A stretch of DNA of 64,000 nucleotides from Pleomorphomonas sp. (GTDB taxonomy: Bacteria > Pseudomonadota > Alphaproteobacteria > Rhizobiales > Pleomorphomonadaceae), in NCBI GenBank assembly GCA_029976075.1, contig JARKNW010000145.1:1-64000 (forward strand). The letters are read 5' to 3'. Each line of letters opens with the position of its first letter. Within the stretch, counting starts at the first letter, position 1. A program made the translations under genes and the position numbers. Shown here in pieces: positions 36,449 to 45,504 of the stretch. A model generated the notes under the pieces. It worked only from the letters and a program-made list of their open reading frames with translations, made no database searches and had not been told where the DNA came from.

Positions 36449-36764
36449 TTCACTGCCCCCTCTTCTCATCGTTTTGAAGCTAAGCCCCTCGTCGCAACAA
36501 GGCCTTGAGGTGGATCAAAAGTCGTATGCGTGCCATCCACCAACAGGGGTTTCCCTATGTCGGCGGGCAGCGATGGTCGTCGCTGGCCATGGGGACTGCC
36601 TGCCCTTGGGAACCGCCAGTCGCCGCCGGCCCGGACAATTGTTGCCGTTCCGGAAGGCTGTTCACCCAAGAAAGATGCGGGCAATTACTGTCGGCTAAAG
36701 CATGAATGGCGAGCCGCGCGGGTGTTCATGGACCGTTCAGCCTCGGGTAGCTAGTCTTTGGATC
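36449..36764. other. Divergent region between DUF465 and the FeuN-like gene
   Basis: 316 bp, presumed to hold both promoters. No clear sigma-70 elements, repeats or small genes could be distinguished. Confidence 0.4.
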
Positions 36765-37061
36765 ATGAACACTAATCGCAAGCGATTCCGTCTCGCCCTG
36801 GCGTGTCTCACGATGCTGCCGGTTCTGGCGGGGCAAGCCGCGGAGGCGCGCTGTCTGACGCCGGCCGAAGCACAAGCCGTCGTCGGCAAAGGGGCTGTTC
36901 AACGGCTGAGCGTCATCGCCCGTGTCGTCGGTGGAGAGATCGTTGACGCCCGGCTCTGTGAAGGCGGGGGATTGCTCGTTTACCAGCTCGCCGTCATGCG
37001 AGAGGGGGGGCGAGTCGATAACATCATGGTCGACGCCACGTCGGGCCAAAGGCTGCGCTGA
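36765..37061 (+). CDS. Periplasmic PepSY-domain protein, FeuN-like
   Basis: 98 residues from the ATG at 36765. The signal peptide is RFRLALACLTMLPVLAGQAAEA, with cleavage after AEA. The mature part holds a short PepSY-like unit (VVGGEIVDARLCEGGGLLVY, then MREGGRVDNIMVDATSGQRLR) with cysteines at positions 30 and 65 that may pair. It lies 16 bases ahead of a FeuP-type regulator. In Sinorhizobium a small periplasmic protein, FeuN, encoded at this place restrains the sensor kinase FeuQ. Position and size support the same role here; identity with FeuN itself is inferred. Confidence 0.72.
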   Translation: MNTNRKRFRLALACLTMLPVLAGQAAEARCLTPAEAQAVVGKGAVQRLSVIARVVGGEIVDARLCEGGGLLVYQLAVMREGGRVDNIMVDATSGQRLR

Positions 37062-37077
37062 ACCGGGAAAACTGACA

Positions 37078-37740
37078 ATGCGGATTCTTGTGGTCGAGGA
37101 TGACCGCGACTTGAACAGGCAGCTTGTAACCGCGTGCCGCGATGCCGGATATGCCGTCGATGTCGCCTTCGATGGCGAAGAGGGACATTTTCTTGGCGAT
37201 ACCGAACCCTACGATGCCGTGATTCTGGACATCGGGCTGCCCAAGATGGATGGCCTCAGCGTGCTTGAGGCTTGGCGAAGAGACGGTCGCCTGGTGCCGG
37301 TTCTTCTGCTCACCGCTCGCGATCGGTGGAGCGACAAGGTTGCCGGTATCGACGCGGGAGCCGACGATTACGTCGCCAAGCCCTTTCACATGGAAGAAGT
37401 CCTGGCGCGCCTCAGGGCTTTGACGCGCCGCGCTGCTGGCCGCGCTTCCAATGAGCTGGAAGTTGGCCGGGTCCGTCTCGACGTCAAGGCTGGGCGCCTC
37501 ACCGTCGACGGCAACCCCATCAAGCTCACCTCCCATGAATTCCGTCTCATCCAGTATCTGATGCTCCACATGGACAAGGTGGTTTCGCGTACCGAACTCG
37601 TCGAGCATCTCTACGATCAGGACTTTGACCGCGATTCCAATACCATCGAGGTATTCGTCGGCCGCTTGCGCAAGAAGATGGGTATAGATCTCATCGAGAC
37701 GGTGCGCGGTCTCGGTTATCGCATCGCGTCCGGAAAATGA
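37078..37740 (+). CDS. feuP: Two-component response regulator FeuP-like (OmpR family)
   Basis: 220 residues from the ATG at 37078. The receiver domain has EDDRD, phospho-Asp in VILDIGLPKMDG (about residue 51), Thr in LLTARD and Lys in VAKPFHMEE. The C-terminal winged helix has LTSHEFRLIQYLMLHMDKVV and ends in IEVFVGRLRKKMG...RGLGYRI. The close match to rhizobial FeuP, including GHFLGDTEPYDAVILDIGLP and ARDRWSDKVAGIDAGADDYV, and the position upstream of cycHJKL support the name. FeuPQ governs cyclic glucan export and osmoadaptation in Sinorhizobium. The gene overlaps the kinase by four bases (ATGA). Confidence 0.9.
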   Translation: MRILVVEDDRDLNRQLVTACRDAGYAVDVAFDGEEGHFLGDTEPYDAVILDIGLPKMDGLSVLEAWRRDGRLVPVLLLTARDRWSDKVAGIDAGADDYVAKPFHMEEVLARLRALTRRAAGRASNELEVGRVRLDVKAGRLTVDGNPIKLTSHEFRLIQYLMLHMDKVVSRTELVEHLYDQDFDRDSNTIEVFVGRLRKKMGIDLIETVRGLGYRIASGK

Positions 37741-39119
37741 ACGCCCACCTCAGAAAACTGGGTGAATGGCTGACAAGCTCGCTGGCGCTGAGACTGGTGC
37801 TGGCTTCCGCTTTATGGGCCACCATCGCGCTGGCTGCATTCGGCTGGCTGCTCACCGAGCTCTATCGGGCCAGCCTCATCCGCTCCTTTGACGAACGCAT
37901 CATCGTCTATGAAAAGACCCTGGCCGGTGTGGTCGCCTCGACGCCCGACGGTGGCGTGCCGGATCCCGGCACCATGGGGGATCCGCGGTTCGGTCGTTAT
38001 CAGTCCGGTTGGTACTGGCTGGTGGTCGATGCCAAGTCGCAGTCCACCGTTGCGACCAGCCAGTCATTGTTTGGAGAGGTTCTGACGCTTCCGCCTCCTC
38101 CCAACAATGGCGTCGTCGTTACCGATGACGCCAGCGATCCGGCCGGCATAGCTCTGAGACACGCGACGCAGCGCATATTTCTCAACAATGGCAGGATGTT
38201 CGACCTTCACGTCACAGGCAACGTGGCGGAACTTGCCGATGAAATCTCGACCTTCCGCTTCCAGGTGTTTGCGACCCTTGCCGCCTTCGCGCTCGGCCTC
38301 GTCGCTGCCGCCGGGCTGCAGGTCAACTTCGGTCTGAGGCCGCTCGTCGCCATGAGCCGCCGCCTTGCCGATATCCGCGAAGGCCGTGCCAACCGCCTCG
38401 AGGGGCGATTGCCTCGCGAGATTGCCGCCCTGGGCAAGGAGCTCAATGCGCTCATAGAGACCAACAGCGCCATTGTCGAACGGTCGCGGACACAAGTCGG
38501 CAACCTTGCGCATGCGCTCAAGACGCCGCTCGCGGTGATCCTCAACGAAGCGCGTGCCGAGGGCGGCCCCTTGGCCGACAAGGTGGTCGAGCAAGTGACG
38601 GTGATGCGGTCGGAGGTCGACCGTTACCTTGATCGGGCGCGGCTCGCCGCCGACCGCAAGGTGATCGGTGCCGTAGCCGACGTCCGGCATTCGCTGGAAG
38701 GGCTGGTCCGGGTGCTGAGCCGCGCCTATCCCGATCGCAGCCTTTATCTCGAGGTTGCCGAGACTGGGTCGCCCAAGGCACGCATCGAGCGGCGCGACCT
38801 TGAGGAACTCATCGGCAATCTCATGGACAACGCCTGCAAGTATGGTCGCGAGCAGGTGCATGTCACGCTTTCGGTCGATAAGGGCGATCGCGACAGGCCG
38901 ATGGTTGCCATCTGCGTGCAGGACGATGGGCCGGGAATGCCGCCGACTGCCTATGCCGAGGTTCTTGGCCGGGGCAAGCGTCTTGACGAGACGCTGCCTG
39001 GGTCGGGGTTCGGCCTGGCGATCGCGGCGGAGATTGCCGAGACCTATGGCGGATCGTTGGTTCTCGATCGGGCCGGGCTAGGAGGCCTCTCGGTGACCTT
39101 CCGTATTCCCATGAGCTGA
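37737..39119 (+). CDS. feuQ: Sensor histidine kinase FeuQ-like
   Basis: The 460-residue protein has two membrane helices (about 20-42 and 170-190) flanking a periplasmic sensor domain of about 130 residues, then HAMP-like and kinase domains. The dimerisation helix carries NLAHALKTPLAVILNEARAE (phospho-His near 259). The ATPase domain has LMDNACKYGREQV (N box), DDGPGMP (G1) and GSGFGLAIAAEIAETYGG (G2). This PhoQ-like architecture and overlap with feuP make it the cognate sensor. The FeuN-like protein encoded upstream would act on its periplasmic domain. Confidence 0.9.
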   Translation: MNAHLRKLGEWLTSSLALRLVLASALWATIALAAFGWLLTELYRASLIRSFDERIIVYEKTLAGVVASTPDGGVPDPGTMGDPRFGRYQSGWYWLVVDAKSQSTVATSQSLFGEVLTLPPPPNNGVVVTDDASDPAGIALRHATQRIFLNNGRMFDLHVTGNVAELADEISTFRFQVFATLAAFALGLVAAAGLQVNFGLRPLVAMSRRLADIREGRANRLEGRLPREIAALGKELNALIETNSAIVERSRTQVGNLAHALKTPLAVILNEARAEGGPLADKVVEQVTVMRSEVDRYLDRARLAADRKVIGAVADVRHSLEGLVRVLSRAYPDRSLYLEVAETGSPKARIERRDLEELIGNLMDNACKYGREQVHVTLSVDKGDRDRPMVAICVQDDGPGMPPTAYAEVLGRGKRLDETLPGSGFGLAIAAEIAETYGGSLVLDRAGLGGLSVTFRIPMS

Positions 39120-39285
39120 ATTCGGTTGACAGGACGCTTGGCAATGAGGGCAGTAAACAGAAAGATGGGAGTCCACGAGCGGCAAGAGTAAGTCCCAATC
39201 AAAATTCGGCCATGGTTTCAGGCCATTACAAGTGGCAAGAGCGATTCGCTCAATAGAATTGGTTCCATTCTCGGAGACCGGAGAG

Positions 39286-39747
39286 ATGTTGTTGAAGAAA
39301 CTTGTGATCGTTGGCCTGGCAGCTTCCATGCTGGCCGGCTGCGCCACGGGGCCCAACCAGAACCAGACGCTTGGTACGCTGGCCGGCGCCGTCGGTGGTG
39401 CCGCGCTCGGTTCGGCGTTCGGCTCGGGTAGCGGCAAGGTGGCGGCCATTGCCGCAGGCGCGCTGGTTGGTGGCTTCCTTGGTAACCAGATTGGCGCCTC
39501 CCTCGACGCGGAGTCGCAGCGTCAGAACTATACGGCCAGCGTTCAGGCGCTTGACAGCGGTTATCCGCAGCAGTGGCAGAACCCGCAGACCGGTGTCTAT
39601 GGCACGGTCAATCCGGGTCCCGTCGCCTACGTCAACAACCGCACCTGCCGTCCCTACACCAACACGGTGTACATCGATGGGCAGCCGCAGGTGGCACGCG
39701 GCACGGCCTGCCGCAATCCGGACGGTAGCTGGCAGGTCGTCGGCTGA
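39286..39747 (+). CDS. Glycine-zipper lipoprotein (RT0821/Lpp0805-like surface protein)
   Basis: 153 residues from the ATG at 39286 (GGAGAG directly before). The signal is KKLVIVGLAASMLAGC, a clear LAGC lipobox. It continues with a glycine-zipper segment at about 30-80 (GTLAGAVGGAALGSAFGSGS and AAIAAGALVGGFLGNQIGAS) that can form a membrane hairpin. The C-terminal YGTVNPGPVAYVNNRTCRPY and QVARGTACRNPDGSWQVVG is a conserved two-cysteine domain of this surface-antigen group. It is probably outer-membrane associated, and independent of feuQ, with its own terminator. Confidence 0.85.
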   Translation: MLLKKLVIVGLAASMLAGCATGPNQNQTLGTLAGAVGGAALGSAFGSGSGKVAAIAAGALVGGFLGNQIGASLDAESQRQNYTASVQALDSGYPQQWQNPQTGVYGTVNPGPVAYVNNRTCRPYTNTVYIDGQPQVARGTACRNPDGSWQVVG

Positions 39748-39780
39748 ACCCAGCCTCGATCTTCTGCAAGGTCTTCGAAT

Positions 39781-39806
39781 GGCCGGCTCTTTGAGCCGGC
39801 CTTTTC
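39781..39806 (+). terminator. Terminator of the glycine-zipper lipoprotein gene
   Basis: Perfect stem GGCCGGCTC/GAGCCGGCC with a TTT loop and a following TTTT, 33 bp after the stop. Confidence 0.9.
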
Positions 39807-39895
39807 ATATTTGGATCGAGAGTGCCCTTCGTTACCAGTCATCAACCATCTTGCGGCAGGATCGTTTGGTAAATGAGCGGTTTACGGGATTCGAT

Positions 39896-41293
39896 ATGGA
39901 CGGACGGGCGACGGTAACCGACAAGGCCGAAACATTCCTGCGGGGTCTGACGCCGCGGGCGCGCGGCATGCTCGTTCGCCGTCTGGAAAGCGGCCAGGCT
40001 GTTCCCAGCGAAATAGAGGCTCGCCGCCGACTTATCCTAGAAGCCGCTCGGGCTATCGCGGAAAGCCGCAGTACGGCCAAGCAGGCGCCGGGCGGCGGTC
40101 GGCCCGACATGCGCAAGCTGATCTTCTCGGCATTCGAGCCTTATGTGATCGAGGAGAGGCTGACCGTTCCCGCGCGCGGTCTCGTCACCGCGGCGACGCT
40201 CTCCCATCTCTGGGCCTATGCATCGACTGAACTGCTCCCCTCGGAGTTCGCAGTCTGGAAAGATCCATCGACTGCGCCGTCGCTGCCGGATGTCCCTGCC
40301 TATCGGCAAGAAGCGGCACGGCTTGAAGTGCGGCTGTTCGAGGCGCTGGCCCGCCATATCGAAGCGATCGCCGACGAGCCGAAACTGCAACAGCGCTTCA
40401 TGTCGCGTGTCGGCGGGGAGGTCGCCCGCCGCGAAGTGGACGATATGATCGCGGTACGCGCCCATCTGGATGATCTCCCGACGTTGAGCGCGGCGATCGT
40501 GCATCTGCTCGACTCCGGTTCCACCGACATGGAGCTCCTCGAGCAGATCGCTACCTATCTGACCAAGTATCCGGATACCGCGGGCTGGGTGGCGGCCGGC
40601 GTCTTGCGGCGTCACTCCTCCGTGGCCCCCCTGGTCGCCTTCGCCAAGTTGTTGGCCGGCGGGGAAACGGCTCGTCGCATCCGCACGACACCGACGGCGG
40701 CCGCGTTCATCGATCTGGGGTTTGCCGCTGCCGATCGCGCCGCCTCGCGTTTCTTCACGATCCTTCGCAGCGGTCGAAACGTGGCGGACGCCGTCGGTCA
40801 GATCAATGCATTCCGGTCGGTTCTCAACGATCTGACGGCCAATCTCGACATTGACAGCGATGGTTGGTGGCAGCAGCGCATGGTTGCCATCAAGCGGCGC
40901 TTTTCAGAGATGCTGTTCTCAGAGTTCGACAAGCTGCTGCCGACGATGCGTCGGGCGTTCCGCGTCCAGGAGGCTCCGTATCCCGGCCCCGCCGATGGTG
41001 CCGAGGCGGTCTTCCTGTGTGCCATCTTCGCCGCAGCCGGCAAATCCCGCGACACGCTTGCGATCAATGGCCTGATCGGCCGGTTGACGCCGTTGGTAGA
41101 TCAGGCGATCGAACTCTATGCCCTCGATCTGCCGACCCGGCTGCGCAACCTCGATGGTGAAGCGCGGGCCGTTGCGATCTCGGCGGTCGATCACCTCATC
41201 AAGGCCGCCGGGTTCCTTTACGGAGACGACTACGCCTCGCACCTAAGGCGCAGCAAGGAGCAGCAGCTCAAGGTATCGCGGCCGGCGGCGTGA
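39896..41293 (+). CDS. Conserved-looking cytoplasmic protein of unknown function
   Basis: 465 residues from the ATG at 39896 (ACGGGA seven bases upstream); the long in-frame upstream part overlaps the lipoprotein gene and terminator and is not coding. It has no signal peptide or membrane helix and is predicted mostly helical by composition, with a charged N-terminus (TDKAETFLRGLTPRARGMLV) and a TPR/HEAT-like middle (MELLEQIATYLTKYPDTAGW). Composition and codon use look native. I do not recognise a family. It stands between feuQ and the cytochrome c maturation genes, 132 bp ahead of ccmI. Confidence 0.7.
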   Translation: MDGRATVTDKAETFLRGLTPRARGMLVRRLESGQAVPSEIEARRRLILEAARAIAESRSTAKQAPGGGRPDMRKLIFSAFEPYVIEERLTVPARGLVTAATLSHLWAYASTELLPSEFAVWKDPSTAPSLPDVPAYRQEAARLEVRLFEALARHIEAIADEPKLQQRFMSRVGGEVARREVDDMIAVRAHLDDLPTLSAAIVHLLDSGSTDMELLEQIATYLTKYPDTAGWVAAGVLRRHSSVAPLVAFAKLLAGGETARRIRTTPTAAAFIDLGFAAADRAASRFFTILRSGRNVADAVGQINAFRSVLNDLTANLDIDSDGWWQQRMVAIKRRFSEMLFSEFDKLLPTMRRAFRVQEAPYPGPADGAEAVFLCAIFAAAGKSRDTLAINGLIGRLTPLVDQAIELYALDLPTRLRNLDGEARAVAISAVDHLIKAAGFLYGDDYASHLRRSKEQQLKVSRPAA

Positions 41294-41425
41294 TGCCTTG
41301 ACGGCTTTTTTGGAATCCTTCTCAAATTCGTCCAGAAGTCCATTGAGAAAGGTCTGGCGTTGCCCTATTCGGCATGGGGCATCGGAGCGTCGGCGCATGG
41401 CCGGCGGCTCAGGAAAGAGTGAAGG

Positions 41426-42544
41426 ATGATTTTCTGGGTCTTGCTGGCATTGATGACCGCGGCGGTCGTTCTCGTCGTCATCGCGCCGCTCGCGCGGCCG
41501 GCCGGTGCCTTTTCGGCCATCACCGGCGAGGAGGCGAGCGTCTATCGCGATCAGCTCGACGAGCTCGAGCGCGATCGCGAACGCGGCCTGATTGGCGGTG
41601 AGGAGGCTGAGGCCGCTCGCACCGAGATCGGCCGCCGTCTGCTTGCGGTCACCAGAGCATCGACAGAGGCCATTGCACCAAGGTTCGCGGCCAATCGCGT
41701 CATTGCGCTGGCGGTCGTCGTCGCCATACCGGCAGTTGCCCTCTTCCTCTATCTCGCGGAGGGGCAGCCCGATATGCATGACGCGCCGCTGGCGGAGCGT
41801 CTCTTGGCTGCGCCGTCCTCCGGCAACATCACCGACATGATCGGCCGGGTTGAAAAGCATTTGGCAGCCAATCCCGGCGACCTCTCGGGATGGCGCGTCA
41901 TTGCGCCGATCTATGCCCGCATGGGCCGGCTCGATGATGCGGTGAAAGCCTGGGGGCGCCTGATCGCGGCCGGGGACGCGGGCGCGGAAAACCTGGAAAA
42001 CTATGGCGCCGGTCTTGTTGATACCAACGACGGCATCGTTTCTCCCGAAGCGCAATCCGTTCTGGCGCGCGCCGTGGCGGCCGACCCTGATCGAGCCCGG
42101 GCTCGCTTTTATTATGCCGAGGGGCTGCGCCAGGCGGGCTCGTTCGGCGAGGCGTTGCAGCAGGTCGACGAGCTGATCCGTCGCTCACCGGCGGATGCTC
42201 CCTGGCTCGAAACGGTGCGCAAGAAGCGCGCGGAGATCCTTGCCGCTCTCAAAAGGCCGCTGGATACGCCGGAGCCGGCGACATTGCCCGCCGTCGGGAC
42301 GGGGGTCGATAAGGCAACGATCGAGGGCATGGTCGATGGGCTGGCTGCCAGGTTGGCCGCCGATCCCAACGATCGTGACGGCTGGATACGGTTGATGCGC
42401 TCCAACCTCGTGCTGGGCCGTCCGGACAAGGCAAAGGCGGCGCTTTCCGACGCCCGCAAGGCGTTCGCGGGCGATGCGGATGCGCTGGCGGCGATCAACG
42501 CTGCCGCCGAGCAACTTGGCGTCGACAAGCGGGAAGGACAATGA
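41426..42544 (+). CDS. ccmI: Cytochrome c maturation protein CcmI (CycH)
   Basis: The 372-residue protein has an N-terminal membrane helix (IFWVLLALMTAAVVLVVIAP), a cytoplasmic loop with SVYRDQLDELERDRERGLIG typical of CcmI, and a second helix (VIALAVVVAIPAVALFLYLA near 95-115). A periplasmic TPR region follows (WRVIAPIYARMGRLDDAVKA and ARARFYYAEGLRQAGSFGEA). CcmI holds apocytochrome c and presents it to the CcmF/CcmH heme ligation complex. It leads the operon ccmI-ccmE-ccmF-ccmH and its stop overlaps the ccmE start (ATGA). Confidence 0.93.
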   Translation: MIFWVLLALMTAAVVLVVIAPLARPAGAFSAITGEEASVYRDQLDELERDRERGLIGGEEAEAARTEIGRRLLAVTRASTEAIAPRFAANRVIALAVVVAIPAVALFLYLAEGQPDMHDAPLAERLLAAPSSGNITDMIGRVEKHLAANPGDLSGWRVIAPIYARMGRLDDAVKAWGRLIAAGDAGAENLENYGAGLVDTNDGIVSPEAQSVLARAVAADPDRARARFYYAEGLRQAGSFGEALQQVDELIRRSPADAPWLETVRKKRAEILAALKRPLDTPEPATLPAVGTGVDKATIEGMVDGLAARLAADPNDRDGWIRLMRSNLVLGRPDKAKAALSDARKAFAGDADALAAINAAAEQLGVDKREGQ

Positions 42545-43023
42545 CGATGGCCATGACGCGCAAGACGCGACGTCTGATCCTGATCGGCACGGTTGGCGCT
42601 GTTCTCGCCGCTGCCGTCGGTCTGGTTCTCTATGCGCTGTCGGGCGAGATCACCCTCTACAAGACGCCGACCGAGATTACCGAGCAACCCCGGGCAGAGG
42701 GGCGCCGCCTGCGCATCGGCGGCCTCGTCGAAGTTGGTAGTGTGACACGCAAGGATGGCGGGCAGGTGGACTTCAAGGTGACCGACACGGCGAATGCGGT
42801 ACCGGTCACCTATACCGGGCTGCTGCCCGATCTGTTCAAGGAAGGGCAGGGCGTGGTCGCGGAAGGCATGCTCGATGCGGCCGGTCTGTTCCACGCCGAC
42901 ACGGTGCTCGCCAAGCATGACGAGCGCTACATGCCGAAGGAAGTCGTCGATGCGTTGAAGGCGCAAGGCGTCTGGGAAGAAGGCCAGCCGGGCGGTCCGA
43001 CGCCACCCATGGCGAAGAACTAG
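42541..43023 (+). CDS. ccmE: Heme chaperone CcmE (CycJ)
   Basis: 160 residues from the ATG at 42541; an ATG at 42547 has better spacing from the AAGGA site, so the true start may be two codons later. One N-terminal membrane anchor (LILIGTVGAVLAAAVGLVLY) is followed by an OB-fold periplasmic domain. The heme-binding histidine is in VLAKHDERYMPKEV near residue 123. CcmE covalently carries heme from CcmC to CcmF. CcmA-D, needed to load it, are not in this window. Confidence 0.95.
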   Translation: MTMAMTRKTRRLILIGTVGAVLAAAVGLVLYALSGEITLYKTPTEITEQPRAEGRRLRIGGLVEVGSVTRKDGGQVDFKVTDTANAVPVTYTGLLPDLFKEGQGVVAEGMLDAAGLFHADTVLAKHDERYMPKEVVDALKAQGVWEEGQPGGPTPPMAKN

Positions 43024-43034
43024 ATGAGGGCGGC

Positions 43035-45017
43035 ATGATCGTCGAATTCGGCCACTTCGCACTCATCCTCGCATTGGCGGTTGCCATCGCTCAGTCGGTC
43101 TTGCCGATCGCGGGTTTCCTGCGCCGTGATCCGGCCCTGATGGCCGTTGCGCCTCGGGCTTCGATGGTGCTGCTGCTGCTGGTCGGCATCGCCTTCGGCG
43201 CGCTGACCTACGCCTATCTCGTCTCCGATTTTTCTCTCGTCAATGTGGTCGAGAACTCCCACTCGACCAAGCCGCTGATCTTCAAGATATCCGGCGTATG
43301 GGGCAATCACGAAGGCTCCATGCTGCTCTGGGCGCTGATTCTGGCCCTGTTCGGCGCGGCGGTGGCGATCTTCGGCGGCAACCTTCCGCAGACGCTCAGG
43401 GCCAACGTGCTGGCCGTCCAAGGCTGGATCAGCACCGCCTTTCTAGCCTTCATCGTGACCACCTCGAACCCCTTCCTGCGTCTCGCAGAGCCGCCTATGG
43501 AGGGCAACGACCTCAATCCGGTGCTGCAGGATATCGGCCTCGCCATCCATCCGCCGCTCCTCTACCTCGGTTATGTCGGCTTCTCCATCGCCTTCGCCTT
43601 CGCCATCGCGGCGCTGATCGAGGGACGGATCGACGCCGCCTGGGCTCGCTGGGTCCGTCCGTGGGTGCTGGGCGCCTGGATCTTCCTGACGGCCGGCATC
43701 GCCATGGGCTCCTACTGGGCCTATTACGAACTCGGCTGGGGCGGCTTCTGGTTCTGGGACCCGGTGGAGAACGCCTCGCTGATGCCATGGCTGGTCGGCA
43801 CGGCGCTTCTGCATTCCGCTGTGGTCATGGAGAAGCGCGAAGCATTGAAGGTCTGGACGGTGCTGCTGGCCATCCTTGCCTTTTCGCTGTCGCTGCTCGG
43901 GACTTTCCTGGTGCGCTCGGGTGTCCTGACGTCGGTGCATGCCTTTGCCTCCGATCCGACCCGAGGTGTCTTCATCTTGGCCATTCTCTGCCTGTTCATC
44001 GGTGGCGGCCTTGCCATGTTCGCCTTCCGCGCCGGTACGCTGAGGCAAGGTGGGCTGTTCGCGCCGATAAGCCGTGAGGGAGCGCTGGTCCTCAACAACG
44101 TGTTCCTGACGGTGTCGGCCGGTGTCGTGCTTTTCGGAACGCTGGTGCCATTGATCGTGTCGGCGTTCGGCGGTGCCATCTCCGTGGGGGCGCCCTATTT
44201 CAACACGGTGTTTGGCCCCCTGTTCGGGGTGACGCTGCTGGTGGTTCCGATCGGGCCGATGCTCGCCTGGAAGCGTGGCGATCTTCTCGGCGCGCTCGAG
44301 CGGCTTTGGGCCGTGTTCGTTGTGGCTGCCTTGATCACGCTCGGCGTGGCCTGGCTGAACGGCGCGACGCATCTGCTCGCCGCCGTTGGTTTTGGCGTGG
44401 CGGCCTGGGTGCTGACGGGTGCTTTCGCCGAACTCTGGTCACGTGCCCGCTTCCGCGAGGCGGGTCTGTCCGTCGGTTTGCGGCGTCTCGCCGGCCTGCC
44501 GCGTTCTGCCTATGGCACGGCTCTCGCTCATGCAGGCCTGGGTTTGACGCTGCTTGGCATTGTTTCGACCTCGGCCTTCCAAAGCGAAACGATTCTGGAG
44601 ATGAAGCCGGGCGATACGACAACCGTGGGCTCCTATTCCGTCACGTTCGACGGCATCAGAAATGGCTCCGGTGCCAACTACTCCGAAATGGTGGCCACCA
44701 TGACCGTGCGACAGGGCGGCGCGGTTCGATTCGTCGTCGAGCCATCCCGCCGTTTCTATGCGACGCGCCAGATGCCGACGACCGAGGCCGGCATTCGCAC
44801 CCATGGCCTGTCGCAATTCTACGTGACGCTCGGTGGAGAAGGGCGTGAAAGCGGGTCGATCGTCGTACGCATGTGGGACAAGCCCCTGGTGACGCTGATC
44901 TGGGGGGGCGCTCTCGCCATGATGGCCGGCGGTGCCCTGTCGCTTGCCGATCGCCGCTTGCGCGTCGGTGCGCCCAAACCTGCCCGCCGGCTCGCTCCGG
45001 CTGCCGCAACTGACTGA
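43035..45017 (+). CDS. ccmF: Cytochrome c heme lyase subunit CcmF (CycK)
   Basis: 660 residues with about 15 membrane helices. The WWD heme-handling domain is visible as WGGFWFWDPVENASLMPWLV near residue 235. Conserved histidine segments are VVENSHSTKPLIFKISGVWGNHEGS and a later LLHSAVVMEKR. The C-terminal periplasmic domain (YSVTFDGIRNGSGANYSEMV) and last helix complete the family pattern and length. It ligates heme to apocytochrome c with CcmH and CcmI. The start lies 11 bases after ccmE. Confidence 0.96.
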   Translation: MIVEFGHFALILALAVAIAQSVLPIAGFLRRDPALMAVAPRASMVLLLLVGIAFGALTYAYLVSDFSLVNVVENSHSTKPLIFKISGVWGNHEGSMLLWALILALFGAAVAIFGGNLPQTLRANVLAVQGWISTAFLAFIVTTSNPFLRLAEPPMEGNDLNPVLQDIGLAIHPPLLYLGYVGFSIAFAFAIAALIEGRIDAAWARWVRPWVLGAWIFLTAGIAMGSYWAYYELGWGGFWFWDPVENASLMPWLVGTALLHSAVVMEKREALKVWTVLLAILAFSLSLLGTFLVRSGVLTSVHAFASDPTRGVFILAILCLFIGGGLAMFAFRAGTLRQGGLFAPISREGALVLNNVFLTVSAGVVLFGTLVPLIVSAFGGAISVGAPYFNTVFGPLFGVTLLVVPIGPMLAWKRGDLLGALERLWAVFVVAALITLGVAWLNGATHLLAAVGFGVAAWVLTGAFAELWSRARFREAGLSVGLRRLAGLPRSAYGTALAHAGLGLTLLGIVSTSAFQSETILEMKPGDTTTVGSYSVTFDGIRNGSGANYSEMVATMTVRQGGAVRFVVEPSRRFYATRQMPTTEAGIRTHGLSQFYVTLGGEGRESGSIVVRMWDKPLVTLIWGGALAMMAGGALSLADRRLRVGAPKPARRLAPAAATD

Positions 45018-45027
45018 CGGAGGGAAC

Positions 45028-45504
45028 ATGGCGCGTCTTCTCGCTGCTTTCGCCGTGCTGCTTGCCCTCTCGGGGACGGCCCTTGCCGTCGATCCGTCGG
45101 AGCGCTTGGCTGATCCGGCACTCGAAGCGCGCGCAAGGCAGATCTCCGAAGAGTTGCGCTGCCTCGTCTGCCAGAATCAGTCGATCGACGCGTCCGACGC
45201 GCAGCTCGCCAAGGATTTGCGGATCATCGTTCGCGAGCGTATCGCCGCGGGGGACAGCGACGATGTCGTTCGTGATTTCCTGGTCGCACGCTATGGCGAG
45301 TTCGTGCTGCTGAGGCCACGCGCCCATGGCGTTGGCCTGCTTTTGTGGGGGCTGCCGGTTGCCTTGCTGCTAATGGCCGGCGGCGGGCTCTTCATGGCCT
45401 TCCGCCGGCGAACTGAGCCGGACGTTCCCGAGCGTCTTTCCGAAGAGGAAGAAGCAGCGCTGAAAGCCTTTTCGCAAGAAGGCGATGGGCGCCCAAACTA
45501 TTGA
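45028..45504 (+). CDS. ccmH: Cytochrome c maturation protein CcmH (CycL)
   Basis: 158 residues from the ATG at 45028 with a strong ACGGAGGG site; the reading frame that extends back into ccmF was rejected. A signal peptide (RLLAAFAVLLALSGTALA) is followed by the thiol-redox motif LRCLVCQNQSI, a helix bundle, a membrane helix (GVGLLLWGLPVALLLMAGGG) and an acidic tail. The Cys pair reduces the CXXCH motif of apocytochrome c before heme attachment. Last gene of the operon. Confidence 0.95.
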   Translation: MARLLAAFAVLLALSGTALAVDPSERLADPALEARARQISEELRCLVCQNQSIDASDAQLAKDLRIIVRERIAAGDSDDVVRDFLVARYGEFVLLRPRAHGVGLLLWGLPVALLLMAGGGLFMAFRRRTEPDVPERLSEEEEAALKAFSQEGDGRPNY

